DNA from: Glycine soja
Lineage: Eukaryota; Streptophyta; Magnoliopsida; Fabales; Fabaceae
Reading direction: 5' to 3'
Length of the DNA: 64,000 nt
Assembly: GCF_004193775.1 (NCBI RefSeq)
Contig: NC_041008.1
Location: 12,295,731 to 12,359,730 of the forward strand
This document shows, piece by piece, positions 34,874-46,378 of the stretch. Positions within the stretch are counted from its first letter, which is position 1. The number at the start of each line of letters is the position of its first letter. The position numbers and the translations under genes are program-made. The notes below the pieces were generated by a model, which saw nothing but the letters and a program-made list of their open reading frames with translations, made no database searches and was not told the origin of the DNA.

Positions 34874-35839
34874 TGTTGGACCTTGTGGCCTCAATATTCT
34901 TAAGAGGGATAGGCTTAGAATGCAGAAGAAGTAACAACAATTAATTTAATAATGTTCTATAAACATGCAAGACAAAATTGATTGCAATAACATAAATGAG
35001 ATAAGGGAAGAGAGAATGCAAACACAATTTTATATTGGTTCGACCACTTCCCGTGCCTACATCCAGTACTCAAGCAACCCACTTGAGATTTCCACTATCT
35101 TTGTAAAATCCATTACAAAGTCTGAACCACACAGGGACAACCCATCCCTTGTGTTCAGATGCTTTACAACAAGAGACTCACAGTCTCTTAGTCAATCTCA
35201 TTGAATAAGAAGAATGGAAGAAGAATTCTCTCTTCAAGAGAAGAATATTACAATGAAGATCATGTAAGAATCCTTATAGATTTTGCAAGTGTTTGGTCAA
35301 GGATTTCTTTTGAGAGAGCATTTAACAACGAAGTTCTTTTGGAATCTCTCTCATTGTCTTTTGAGAGGATAAGACATTTTTTCCAAGCAAAACTCTCTCT
35401 TCAATTTCGTCCCAAGTCACACATATATATAGGCCTTTGATGGCCATTCAAAATCCAAATGATAAGATGTGACTGTTGGCGATATTCCTTGAAAATCCTC
35501 TCTGGTAATCGATTACAGAATTAGTGTAATCGATTACACAGTTGTTTTTCTTGAACAGTTGTGACCCTTCATTTAAAATTTGAATTCCCAACGTTCAGAG
35601 TCTCTGGTAATCGATTACATATGATGTGTAATCGATTACACACTTTCAAACCATTGGTAATCGATTACATGTGTCTTAAATGACTTGAAACCTTTCATTG
35701 TGAGGCAAGGCTTGATCTTGAAGAAATCTTGAATCAAGGCTTTGTTTGTTGAAACAATCTTGTATTAATCTTGAAGCAAAATGAGCCTTGTTTGATTCTT
35801 CTTTTGACCTCATCAAAATCATGTATACATACATTCACA
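34874..35839 (-). repeat. 3' LTR of SIRE1-like derivative
   Basis: TGTTGGACCTTGTGGCC...ACATTCACA, 966 bp. It includes TAATCGATTACA repeats at 35506-35545 and 35610-35670. Confidence 0.9.
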
Positions 35840-35858
35840 TTCTCCCCCTTTTTGATGA
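35840..35858 (-). promoter_or_regulatory. Polypurine tract of SIRE1-like derivative
   Basis: The minus strand reads ATCAAAAAGGGGGAGAA against the LTR. Partial repeats of the same CTCCCCCTTT block recur at 35910 and 35975. Confidence 0.7.
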
Positions 35859-36419
35859 TGAAAAACATGTGATTTCTTCTCAACACCATCAAAGCTTGAA
35901 TGATTTACATTCTCCCCCTTTCTCAAGCAAATTCTTAATTCTTCTTGACATCATCAAAATCTTCATGATTTACATTTTCCCCCTTTTTGATGATGACAAC
36001 CACCTGTAGGTTAGGAGCAACAACAAAGAAAAAATATCTATTTGCATATAGTTTACTACCCCTTGGTTTTGCAATGATTGCTTATATGAGACAGTTGAAG
36101 ATTTCATATTTTTCATATGTAAACAAATTGTCTCATAAACAATAGATAATTTTTCTTACTATTTTATCTTTTATCTTTCTCTCCCCCTTTGTCAACATCA
36201 AAAACAAATCATGAATAGAGAGGAGAAAGATGTTACCACTTGTTGCAATGTATGAGAATCAAGTGATACCAAAAGGCATTAAAACAATCATTCAATATTA
36301 ATCAAGCAAAAACAAGTACAATAACACATCAATCAAACACAATCAGATACAATCAATCATCAAATATTTCAAATCAAATTAATTAAATTAACAATCAACT
36401 AACTATACACAATAATTTC

Positions 36420-36722
36420 TATTAAAAAAAATTCAAATTTCAAATTTTAAATTTTAAATTTCAACTTTCAACTTCAACTTTTAGTAACTTCCCCTTCCAA
36501 CTTCCAACCTGCATTTTCAACTTTCAACTTCCTATAACTTTCATTTCCAACTTCCAACTTCCATTTTTAACTTTCAACTTCCAATAACTTCTACTTCCAA
36601 CTTCCAACTTCCAAATTTTAATTTCAAATTTCAAATTTTAATTTTCAATTTTCAAATTTAACTTTTCAAATTTCAATTTTCAATTTCAAATTTCAAATTT
36701 CAATTTCAAAATTTCCTTTTCT
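36420..36722. repeat. Low-complexity (AACTTCC / AATTTCAA)n tract
   Basis: Runs of ACTTCCAACTTCC change to TTTCAAATTTCAAATTT. The tract lies in the non-coding 3' internal part of the copia derivative. Confidence 0.85.
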
Positions 36723-37099
36723 AAATTTGAAATTGTTTTCTTAAAACATGAAACTAATTTGAAAAGTTTAATAGATTCTTTAAAAACAATCAAAAACTCA
36801 ATCAGGAACAAACATCAAAGACAATACAATCAAACACACAATCAAAAATACAATCAATCAATCATCAAACACAGTCAATCAAATTCAATCACAATCATCA
36901 AGAACAGTCTAAACTCAAGTAGAAAACAAGCATCAAAAGTAATCAATCAAAGACAAGTGACCTGTTGGTATCATTTGATATTACTTGTTGGGGTTGTTGA
37001 TCAAGTGGCCTTTGTTTCTTGTCTCCACATATCGCATATTCACTTTTCTTGGGGAGAAATGTGGCCTTCGTTTGCTGTCTCCATAAATCACATATTCAT

Positions 37100-37420
37100 T
37101 TATCTTGGAGAGAAATATGAATAAACTTTGATGCATGCCATGTGTTTGGAGAAATTGCTATCAATGTATCGACTTTGCTCTTCTCCATTTTCATAGTCTT
37201 TCATCATGATACCTAGACTTATGATTTTCTTCTCTGAATCACTTGAATAATTTATGACATTATCTTCCCAAGTGATATATCCTTTCTTTTCTTTCTTCTC
37301 TTTGAAATTCATCTTGTCGGATTTTTCCATTCTTCTTTTAAACACAGGACAATTGAATCTCATGTGCCCAAGTTGATCGCACTCAGCATTTTGGGGCTAA
37401 AGAGGAACCTTCTTCTTTCT
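37100..37420 (-). pseudogene. Gag remnant (zinc-knuckle region) of SIRE1-like element
   Basis: The minus-strand frame contains AECDQLGHMRFNCPVFKR, a CCHC knuckle whose first Cys is not in frame. A basic KEKKEKKGYITWEDN block and an acidic serine-rich stretch follow. It corresponds to the nucleic-acid-binding part of copia Gag. Confidence 0.6.
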
Positions 37421-37686
37421 TCTTTCATCATCATCTTCTTTCTTCTCTAGTTTTTTTTATGTAGTTGCATTTCTCTCTACCATTGTAGGAATAAATGAAT
37501 CAAATTCAATGGCTTCCCATATCTTTAGATCTATGGCTTCTATAATGATCTGCATTCGGGTTTTCCAATAATGATAACCCTCACCATTGAATATAAGAGC
37601 CTATTGATAGAATTTTCCTCAAAAAATGGAAATTTGGATGAGACCATATCTATTCTTGAAGTTTTTAAGCTTTATACAAGAATCTC

Positions 37687-37698
37687 GCTCTGATACCA
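37687..37698 (-). promoter_or_regulatory. tRNA-iMet primer-binding site
   Basis: The minus strand is TGGTATCAGAGC, an exact plant copia PBS, 2 bp from the 5' LTR. Confidence 0.9.
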
Positions 37699-37700
37699 CT

Positions 37701-38668
37701 TGTTGGACCTTGTGGCCTCAATAATCTTAAGAGGGATAGGCTTAGAATGTAGAAGAAGCAACAACAATCAATTTAATAATGTTCTATAAACATGCAAGGC
37801 AAAATTGATTGCAATAACATAAATGAGATAAGGGAAGAGAGAATGCAAACACAATTTTATACTGGTTCGGCCACTTCCCGTGCCTACATCCAGTACTCAA
37901 GCAACCCACTTGAGATTTCCACTATCTTTGTAAAATCCATTACAAAGTCTAAACCACACAGGGACAACCCATCCCTTGTGTTCAGGAATCCTTTACAACA
38001 AGAGACTCACAGTCTCTTAACCAATCTCATTGAATAAGAAGAATGGAAGAAGAATTCTCTCTTCAAGAGAAGAATATTACAATGAAGATCATGTAAGAAT
38101 CCTTAAAGATTTTGCAAGTGTTTGGTCAAGGATTTCTTTTGAGAGAGCATTTGACAACGAAGTTCTTTTGGAATCTCTCTCATTGTCTTTTGAGAGGATA
38201 AGACATTTTTTCCGAGCAAAACTCTCTCTTCAATTTCGTCCCAAGTCACACATATATATAGGCCTTTGATGGCCATTCAAAATCCAAATGATAAGATGTG
38301 ACTGTTGGCGATATTCCTTGAAAATCCTCTCTGGTAATCAATTACAGAATTAGTGTAATCGATTACACAGTTGTTTTTCTTGAACAGTTGTGACCCTTCA
38401 TTTAAAATTTGAATTCCCAACGTTCAGAGTCTCTGGTAATCGATTACATATAATGTGTAATCGATTACACACTTTCAAACCATTGGTAATCGATTACATG
38501 TGCCTTGAATGACTTGAAACCTTTCATTGTGAGGCAAGGCTTGATCTTGAAGAAATCTTGAATCAAGGCTTTGTTTGTTGAAACAATCTTGTATTAATCT
38601 TGAAGCAAAATGAGCCTTGTTTGATTCTTCTTTTGACATCATCAAAATCATGTATACATACATTCACA
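37701..38668 (-). repeat. 5' LTR of SIRE1-like derivative
   Basis: 968 bp, near-identical to 34874-35839. One of the TAATCGATTACA copies has changed to TAATCAATTACA (38336). Confidence 0.9.
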
Positions 38669-38673
38669 GTTGC

Positions 38674-40000
38674 CAGGGTGTGTCCTCCACCGTCCTTGTT
38701 GATTATAGGGACCCTGCTGGAAGCGTGAAAATCCTCCTTGAGTATACCCTTGTCGCTGTTGATTTCCCATATGATGAATTTCTTATGTGTTTTCTTCAGT
38801 GGGAATACATTGGCCTATTTCATGAGCCTCACCACAGATGGTACAACCTGTAACCTACAAAACAGAAGAGTGCGTAGGTTGACCAATAGACAACTTAGTT
38901 GGCAGCTTACTGAGTGTTTCTGTTAAAATCTCAAGTTGCTTAGAAAGCAACTTGTTCTGTGCCAATAAAGCGTCATGTGATGATAGCTGTAACAAGCTTT
39001 TCTTCGTGGGTTGATGGGTTCTGTCTCGTAGAATGGCATGATCACTGACTGACATGTTCTCAATTAGCTCAGTTGCTTCTTTCGGGGTCTTCAGTTTTAT
39101 CTTTCCCCCTGCAGAAGCATCTAACAGTTGCTTGGTTTGTGGTCTTAGTCCATCTATAAACATATTCAATTGGATTGGCTTGGAAAACCCATGAGTGGGA
39201 GTTCTTCTCAACAAGCCTCTAAACCTCTCCAATGCTTCACTTAGAGATTCATCAGGAAACTGATGAAATGAAGATATTGTAGCTTTCCCTTCCGCAGTCT
39301 TGGACTTTGGGAAGTATTTCTTTAGGAACTTTTCAACAACTTCTTCCCAGGTTTTCTGGCTGTTACCCTTGAATGAGTGGAGCCACCTCTTGGCTTCTCC
39401 TGCCAATGAGAATGAGAAAAGGCTGAGCCTAATAGCTTCGTCTGGTACATCGACAATCTTAACAGCGTTGCATATTTCAATGAACATTGCCAAGTGTGCA
39501 TAGGGGTCTTCATTAGGTAATCCTTGAAATAAGTTCCCCTGTACTAAATGAATTAAGGAATGTGGGTAGTTGATGTTGTTAGCTTGCACTTCATGACGTG
39601 CAATGTTGGTGAAAAATTGTGGTGCTGAACTACTTGAGTAATCCTCAAGGGTAATCCTCTGGTCATGCTCTTCTGCCATGGTAATGACTTCAGGTAATTG
39701 AGTGGCGAATTCCCTTGATGATGGTGAATTAGGTGATAATAAGTCAGCGAAATGAGTCTCCTCCTCAAGAATGGATGCAACTATTCTTTCTTGCAGAAGT
39801 TTCCTTCTCCTCTCGGCCTTGTTCCTTCGCAATGTAGCTTCAATTTCTAAGTCCAGAGGAACTAAATTGTCTGTGGGAGATCTATGCATATACAATACTA
39901 ACAGAACAACGATTATCCAGTTTAACAAGAAAAGACACATATGAATTAAGAACAAATATTCACAAAAACAATCAAAGAATAACAAATAAAGAATAGACAC
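38674..40000 (-). pseudogene. Gag of the non-autonomous gypsy element
   Basis: An uninterrupted frame of 381 codons (40000-38855). The retrotransposon gag domain is visible at residues 140-285 (LVQGNLFQGLPNEDPYAHL, SLAGEAKRWLHSF, TWEEVVEKFLKKYFP, FRGLLRRTPTHGF). The first ATG gives a hydrophobic start that is unlikely to be translated as such; M38 or M107 are better starts. The frame ends at a TAG where an upstream CAG would continue into a C-x2-C zinc-knuckle segment (38850-38810). Past this point it is cut by the copia insertion at 38668. Gag forms the virus-like particle and packages RNA. Confidence 0.75.
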
Positions 40001-40035
40001 CTAAAAATGAACTAACTTCCCAAATAAAAAGAAGT

Positions 40036-40053
40036 TCCTCGGCAATGGCGCCA
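40036..40053 (-). promoter_or_regulatory. tRNA-Asp-type primer-binding site
   Basis: Minus strand TGGCGCCATTGCCGAGGA lies 6 bp inside the 5' LTR. It differs at two sites from the complement of the plant tRNA-Asp 3' end. Confidence 0.75.
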
Positions 40054-40059
40054 AAAACT

Positions 40060-41471
40060 TGTTCGCTTCCGGCAAGTGCATCGGATTGCACAAGTAGTAT
40101 AAAACGGTAAGAACCGAGTATCGAACTCTCGGGGAACTTGTGTTATTTGGTAAGCTATTTCAGCAAATCGGTGTCTAGTGTGTAAAGATAAGTGTGAATA
40201 TGAACAGGTGTGTAAACTATCTGTGCAAAAAGGAAAATCACGCGAGAGAAATGATGTGTAAAAACCAGTAGAAAACACATTGGCCTTCCTAATAGATGCC
40301 TGATGCTAAAAGATATTCTCTATCTAACAATGCTCATGTGTTCCTATGGTGTCTTCTGAGATACTAAACCCTGATTCCTCACGATAGTTTACCCTAATCC
40401 TGATCAAGCATCGTCCGCAGATTCCTCTTTTTGGACTAAACTCAACCTGGACCACATTAAGACACACATACACAACTAAATTATCGCACTCCAATTCCTC
40501 GTGATAGTATGACAACTTAGCCCTGTACTATCAAAGACTTTAGAATCAGACCAGTTTCCACTGTTGAATGACCCTAACAAAGCATGCATCTACGTGATCA
40601 AGGTAAAAGCATACTAGAGTGAAAAACAGATAGCACAGAGAACACACACAACATCATTAAATAGATAGAAATATATTTACATCAGGTACCTACAGGGAAG
40701 ATCCAACAGAGGATTTAGCTTTCCATAACTAGGAAGCCTCCTTTACAACAAAGAGAAGAACAAGATGAAAGATTGCAAAAATACAAGTGGTGAGGATGTC
40801 TCATTCACCTCTAGGATCTCACAATCACTCACAAACTCATCTCAAGCTCTCAAACCGGCTCCTGCTTCAAGCTCTAGTCTCTGCAGATCTTCACACAACA
40901 AAATCTCTCAAAACTCTCTGGAACTTGGACCTTTCTCTCTCTAGAATCTCTAGACATGCAAAGCTCTGAATCCCAGCCCAAACTCCCTTCACAAAATCTG
41001 ATTTTTGGCTTAAATAGGTGGCCTTGTTCATGCTCGTGCGCTTAGCGCAATTATGGACCGCTTAGCGCACATTAGTGAATTTTGGCTTAGCGCATGCCTT
41101 TCTCACTTAGCGGATGGACTGAAGCGGTGCGCTTAGTGAGATGAAGCGGTGCGCTTAGCGAACCTGTACAGCTCATCTTCTTCCAGAGTCTTCCTCGCGC
41201 TTAGCCCATGAGTGTTGCGCTTAGCGGACGCTTGCTAAGCCAGCAGATTGGCTTAGCGAGAAGGTGAAAAACATCACTTTTCAAAGCTTGCCTAATTAAC
41301 CTGAAATTGAGAGAAAATGGTTATTAAACACAAAATGGAAGTACTAAGTATTTATTACCTATACTTAACAGAAAATACTTATAACACTACAAAATAACCA
41401 TAAATTGAAAGAGTTTGATACAATTTATACAAGTTTTATACACAAAAGTTAGTCTTATTCACCGACTAACA
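40060..41471 (-). repeat. 5' LTR of the non-autonomous gypsy element
   Basis: 1412 bp. Carries a segment of about 255 bp (about 40362-40623) absent from the 3' LTR. GCTTAGCG motifs occur at 41030-41255. Confidence 0.85.
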
Positions 41472-41830
41472 GTGGCTCGCTTAGCTTGTGATGTCATGCA
41501 AAATCGATTCTTCTACTGAAGTTCCAGAGGTGTAGTGTTGCTTAGCGCGTTTGCTCGCCTAGCGAGTGGGTGTATGTGCGCTAAGCTTATAGTTGTGTGC
41601 TTAGCCCAATTCATGATAGACTCAAGACAGAGAGGTTTTTGGGCATAGTGCAATAGGTGTGCTTAGCGAGAGTGACAAAGAAAAAAGTGCGTGCTTAGCA
41701 AGCATTTGTGCGTTAAGCCTAATTTGAAATTTTTTCAAACAGAAAGGTTTTTGGGCTTAGCGTGACTTGCCAACTTAGCATGAATGGAAAGACAACTTAG
41801 GCGCACTTAGTGCATATCCTCTTTCTGTGT
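41472..41830 (-). repeat. Continuation of the outer element's GCTTAGCG array
   Basis: Motifs such as CGCTTAGC, GTGCGCTAAGC and GGGCTTAGCG resume directly after the GTGGC duplication. This shows that the nested element inserted into the array. Confidence 0.75.
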
Positions 41831-42059
41831 GCATAATAAGCAAAATGCAACACACACAGGCCAATCATATAAACACCAACCAACTACAAAGCTTTAACTC
41901 AGGTAGAGCACAACTAATCATCAACATATCACATAAAGCAGCAGCAAGCTCACACAACCATTGAAAAACTAGGCACACTAAAATCAAACAATGTCCAAAA
42001 AATAGAAAAAATCAACATGCAAATGTCAAAGAAATATAGTTTAATAGAAAAGAAGGAAA

Positions 42060-44130
42060 ATGTTAGAAATCCTGGGTTGCCTCCTAGTAAGCGTTTCTTT
42101 AACTTCACTAACTTGACGCATAACACCCTCACGAGTCATGGAGTTGGATGATGGTGGTCAATCTCTCAATATTGTGACCATTGTAAACCTTCATCCTTTG
42201 ATCATTCATGACGTAGCTACGCTTCGGGTTGGTAGAAGAGGGGTCCATCAACTCAACTGCTCTATAAGGCTTTGCATCCTTGATGGTGAAGGGGCCAAAC
42301 CACTTAGATCTGAGCTTCCCAGGGAAGAGCTTGAGTCGGGAGTTGAACAGCAAGATGTGCATTTCAAGCTGGAAGTTTTTCTTCACAAGCTTTCTATCAT
42401 GATAGGTTTTTACCTTTAGGTTGTAGATTTTGGAGGACTCATAAGCATTAAGCCTCATCTCTTCCAGCTCCAATAGCTGCAACTTCCGTTTCTCCCCTGA
42501 CAAGGACTCATCAAAGTTAAGGAACTTGAAAGCTCAATAGGCCTTGTGCTCCATCTCTACTAGGAGGTGACAAGCCTTTCCATAAACCATCTGGAATGGA
42601 GACAGACCATTTGGGGTCTTAAAAGAGGTCCTATAAGCCATAAGGAATCGTTTAATTTAATTGTTCAATCCTTTCTTAAAGATGCAACAATCTTCTCAAG
42701 GATCTTCTTTAATTTCCTCTTAAGCACCTTAGCCTAACCATTTGTCTGAGGATTGTAGGGAGAAGCAACCCTATGTCTGACATTATAATGTACCAAGACT
42801 TTCTACAACTACACATTGCATAAGTGGGACCCACCATCTTTGATGGGTACTCTTGGGACTCCAAAGCAAGAGAAAATGTTCTTCTTGAGGAACTAAATGA
42901 TGGTTTTGGAATCATTCTTTTGTGTAGCAACAATTTCTACCCACTTTGAGACATAATCCATAACCACTGGTATATATTCATTACTATATGAGGACGGCAA
43001 GGGACGTACAAAGTCAATGCCCCAACAATCAAACACTTCTACTTCAATGATATTCTGTAGGGGCATCTCGTTTCTCCTGGAAATACCTCTAGTCCTCTCG
43101 CATTGATCACAATGCAACACATGTTCATGGGCATCCTTAAAAATAAAATGCCAGAAGAATTCAGATTGCAACACCTTTGCAGCTGTCCAGTCTCCATTAT
43201 AATGTCCTCCATAGGGAGAATTGTGGCAATGCCATAATATGCTCCTAACCTCTTCCTTGGTGACACACATTCTCTACAAGTTATATGCTCCAAGCTTGAA
43301 CAGATGAGTATCATCCCACATATAGTAATGTGCATCATGAAAAAACTTCTTCCGTTGATGCCAATTAGGGTCATCGGGGCTGATTCCAGCTGCCTTGAAG
43401 TTAGCATTATCTACAAACAAAGACCGCTCACTCACAGAGAATAGAGATTCATCTAGAAACTAATCACAAATCTCTTTCTCCCCTAAGTAACTTCCTCATT
43501 CACTAACCTGGATAAGTGATCAGCAACCAGATTCTCACATCTCTTCTTGTCTTTGATCTGAATGCCAAATTCTTGGAGTAGCAACACCTATCTAATCATT
43601 CTGGACTTGGAATCAGCCTTTGTCAGAAAGTACTTAATTGTCACATGATTTGTGAAAATGATGATCTTGGTGCCAATCAAGTATGATCTAAACTTTTCCA
43701 GGGCATAAACAATTGCTAGCAACTCTTTTTTTGTGGTAGCATAATTCATCTGAGCATCACTCAGGCCTTTACTGACATAGTAAATTGGGTGAAACAACTT
43801 ATTCTTCTTTTATCCTAGCATTGCTTCCACAACATAGTCAATAGCATCACACATTAGTTTAAACTCTTAGCTCTCTTTCACGGTATGAAAGGCCAACAGA
43901 CACTCCTCATCAAACTTGAACATAACATCCTTGTTCAACATGTTGCTTAAAGGCTTAGAAATCTTAGATAAGTCTTTTTTGAACCTCTTATAAAAGCTAG
44001 TGTGTCTGAGAAATCTTAGATAAGCCAGTTCAATACCAAATTGGTTTCCACACACCGTTGTAACACTAATTCCAGTTGGATAAGAAGTGATCAAAGGAAG
44101 AGCCAAAATAGAGAAATCATCCATGAACAC
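42060..44130 (-). pseudogene. Integrase, RNase H and RT C-terminus of outer gypsy element
   Basis: From right to left: RT end with FMDDFS near 44125 and a thumb/connection segment to 43870; RNase H with KKELLAIVYALEKF and TNHVTIKYFL (43797-43588); the integrase HHCC region with WHCHNSPYGGHY and HCDQCERT (43250-43100); the core with CWGIDFVRPLP (43030); and the C-terminal region with LRSKWFGPF (42310). Stops and shifts separate the blocks. In RNase H the usual TDH is TNH. The RT fingers and palm upstream of FMDDFS are missing and a copia fragment takes their place. Homologous blocks occur in better condition at 53345-55793. Confidence 0.8.
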
Positions 44131-44149
44131 CTTAAGATTAGAGATGTGT

Positions 44150-44998
44150 CATCCTATCGCTACCTTGTGCCTCTTATGCACCTCCACCTGTGGATCATGC
44201 ATTGTTTTGATGATGTCGAAAAGAAATCACTTGATTGTCATCATCAAAAAGGGGGAGAATGTGAATGTATGTATACATGATTTTGAGGATGCCAAAGATA
44301 AGCGCTTCTCAAGTTTGATCCAAGTCAAGAATTCAGAAATTCTGAAAATAACTCCCAAGAGTCACAACTCTTCAAAAAATAACTCCTGAGAGTCACATCT
44401 GTTCAAGAGATTTTTGAATGATCATCAAAGGCCTATAAATAGGTGACTTGGGACACAAAATGTAAGAGAGATATTGCAAGAGAGCTTCATTGCCAAATGC
44501 TCTCTCAAAAGAAACTCTTGGGCAAACACTTGCAAATCCATTAAGAGTTTCTCCATGGACTTCAATTGTAATATCCTTCTCTTCAAGAGAGAATCCTTCT
44601 TTCTTTCTTCTCTTTCAAAGAGATTGATTAAGGGACTGAGGGTCTCTTAAGTTGTAAGGATTCCTAAACACAAGGGATGGGCTGTCCCTATGTGGTTCAG
44701 ACTTTGTAAACGGATTTTTACAAAGGGAGTGGAAAATCTCAAGTGGGTTGCTTGACTACTGGACGTAGGCACGGACTTTGCTGAACCAGTATAAAAACTA
44801 TGTTTGCATTCTCTCTTCCCTTATCTCATTCATTTTATTACAATCAATTTTGTCTTGCATGTTTAAAGAACATTATTAAATTGATTACTGCTTCTTCTGC
44901 ATTCTGAGTCTATTTCTTATTTTAGAAGGGGGTTAAAAGTTTGTTAGTGGGAAATTAATTCACCCTTTCTTAAGATTTGTGAGGCCACATGTCTAACA
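44150..44998 (+). mobile_element. SIRE1-like copia fragment: 3' internal end plus LTR
   Basis: Opposite orientation to its host. CATCATCAAAAAGGGGGAGAA (PPT) directly precedes an LTR 44260-44998 that starts TGTGAATGTATGTATACATG and ends GTCTAACA. The LTR resembles the inverted LTRs at 34874 and 37701 but is clearly diverged and shorter (739 bp). About 100 bp of internal sequence lies before the PPT. Host coding lost from one side (RT palm) shows that a deletion accompanied or followed the insertion. Confidence 0.7.
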
Positions 44999-44999
44999 C

Positions 45000-46378
45000 C
45001 ACCAACTGTGCTTCCTCGGTTGAAGACAAGGCATTACTGATAACCACTAGTTTGACATCATTTGCTTCCAAGAAGACGTACTTAAGGTGAGAAGGTAAAA
45101 CCTTCAACTCAACCTTAAGTTTTTCTGCAAGAGTGTCCTATTTCAACTCTTCAAAGGCATATTTCCTGAAAGGAATTTCCTTCAATCTATCTAGATCTTC
45201 TAAACAAGCCCTGAGGTCCTTCTCCTCTTCGTTTGAGAGACATTCAATGGCGTTCATAAGGGCTTTTTCCAGTTGTGAATGCATGGTAAATTGTTGCATC
45301 GCACGTTTTGCTTTCTGCTCAATTGCTTCCACTCTGAAGCATGTTTTTGGTGTCACTAGGATGTTTCATTGCTTCAAAAAGGTTAAAGGTCAATTTTTGG
45401 TTCTCTACACTTATCTCCAGATTGTCATTCCCCATACCAACAACACATTTAGCTGTGAGCAAAAATGGTCAACCTAGAATTATGGGTACATAAGAATCCT
45501 CCTCTATATCCATGATGACAAAATCTACAGGAAGGTGAATTGCTTGACCTTTACCAGGACATCTTCAACCACACCATATGGCTTTGTGATAGAATGATAT
45601 GCTAATTGGAAAGTTATCCTGGTGGGAACTATCTTCAGATTCCTAATCCTTCGGCACATCGATATTGGCATCAAGTTAATGCTTGCCCCCAAATCAATGA
45701 GAGTCTTTCCTACAGACATCGTCCTGATGGAGCATGGAATAGTCACACTTCCAAGATCCTAGAATATTTGTGGTAGAATTTTCTAAATAATATAACTGCA
45801 ATTTTGTTCTACCACAATATTTTCATTATTAATATCATTACCTTTCTTAGGAGGTCTTTCACAAACTTGGTGTACATCTGCATCTGTTAGAGGGCTTCAC
45901 CGAAAGGAATGGTTATCACAAGCTTCTTAAAAATATCAAGAAAACGAGCAAAATATTGCTCTTTTTCCTTCTTGGAAGGCACCAAAGGGTATGAGACATC
46001 CTTTACAGGCATATGTGGTGCTTCCTTCCTCGCCTCTCTAGCCAGCTGGCTCTTGGTCTTAGAGACAAAGATCTCACCAATACCCTCCTTATGACTATTT
46101 TCTTCTTTTTCCACTTCTTCATTTTTCAGTGTTTTCTTCTCTCAGTTCTTTTTTTATTTTTTATTTTTATTTTCAACCTCTTTATTTTTTATCTCATCCT
46201 TTACTTCCTCAACACTTACATCTTTCACTACTCCCTCAACTCTCTCTTTTTTCTCCAAACTCTTTTTCCTTTTACTCCTAGTAAGGACCACCTTGTATTC
46301 CTCCTTTGGGTTTTTTTTTGTGTTGGCCACAAAGTTCCTAGTAGATTTCTTAGCCAATTGCTTAGCAAGTTGGCCCAC
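45000..46378 (-). pseudogene. Gag C-terminus and protease of outer gypsy element
   Basis: From right to left: gag linker with basic NTKKNPKEEYKVVLTRSKRK (46310), PSKKEKEQYFARFLDIFKKL (45965), then protease with active site DLGAS (45690) and an LVKVKQFTF strand (45545). An acidic spacer (45356-45138) ends in a LPSHLKYVFLE block at 45080, which precedes RT in this lineage. Several stops and frameshifts. The next domain, RT, is interrupted at 44998. Confidence 0.75.

Larger units (their letters stand above)
34874..38668 (-). mobile_element. SIRE1-like Ty1/copia deletion derivative
   Basis: Perfect 5-bp target duplication GTTGC (34869-34873 and 38669-38673). LTRs are 34874-35839 and 37701-38668; internal length is only 1861 bp. 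The PBS matches tRNA-iMet and the PPT is the SIRE1-type GGGGGAGAA. The LTRs carry several copies of TAATCGATTACA. Only a zinc-knuckle part of gag remains, and protease, integrase and RT are gone. By eye the LTRs differ at about 20 of 967 sites (about 2%), making it one of the youngest insertions here. It must have been mobilised by a full-length relative, or have lost its interior after insertion. Confidence 0.9.
27843..41471 (-). mobile_element. Non-autonomous Athila-like gypsy element (gag-PR, no RT/INT)
   Basis: Complete ends with a perfect 5-bp target duplication GTGGC (27838-27842 and 41472-41476). LTRs are 27843-28990 and 40060-41471. In minus orientation the order is LTR, tRNA-Asp-type PBS, gag, gag C-terminus plus protease, a hairpin-motif array, the PF20167-like ORF, PPT and LTR. 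The polyprotein stops right after protease (33618) and the next sequence matches what follows integrase in the host element (33550-33600 versus 42064-42120). RT, RNase H and integrase are therefore cleanly missing. A SIRE1-like derivative splits gag. By eye the LTRs differ at about 40 of roughly 1140 aligned sites. Confidence 0.85.

Noticed and set aside
35201..35440. 79-codon plus-strand frames repeated at 35201-35440 and 38030-38269
   Set aside because: Both are the same stretch of the two copia LTRs, read antisense to the element.
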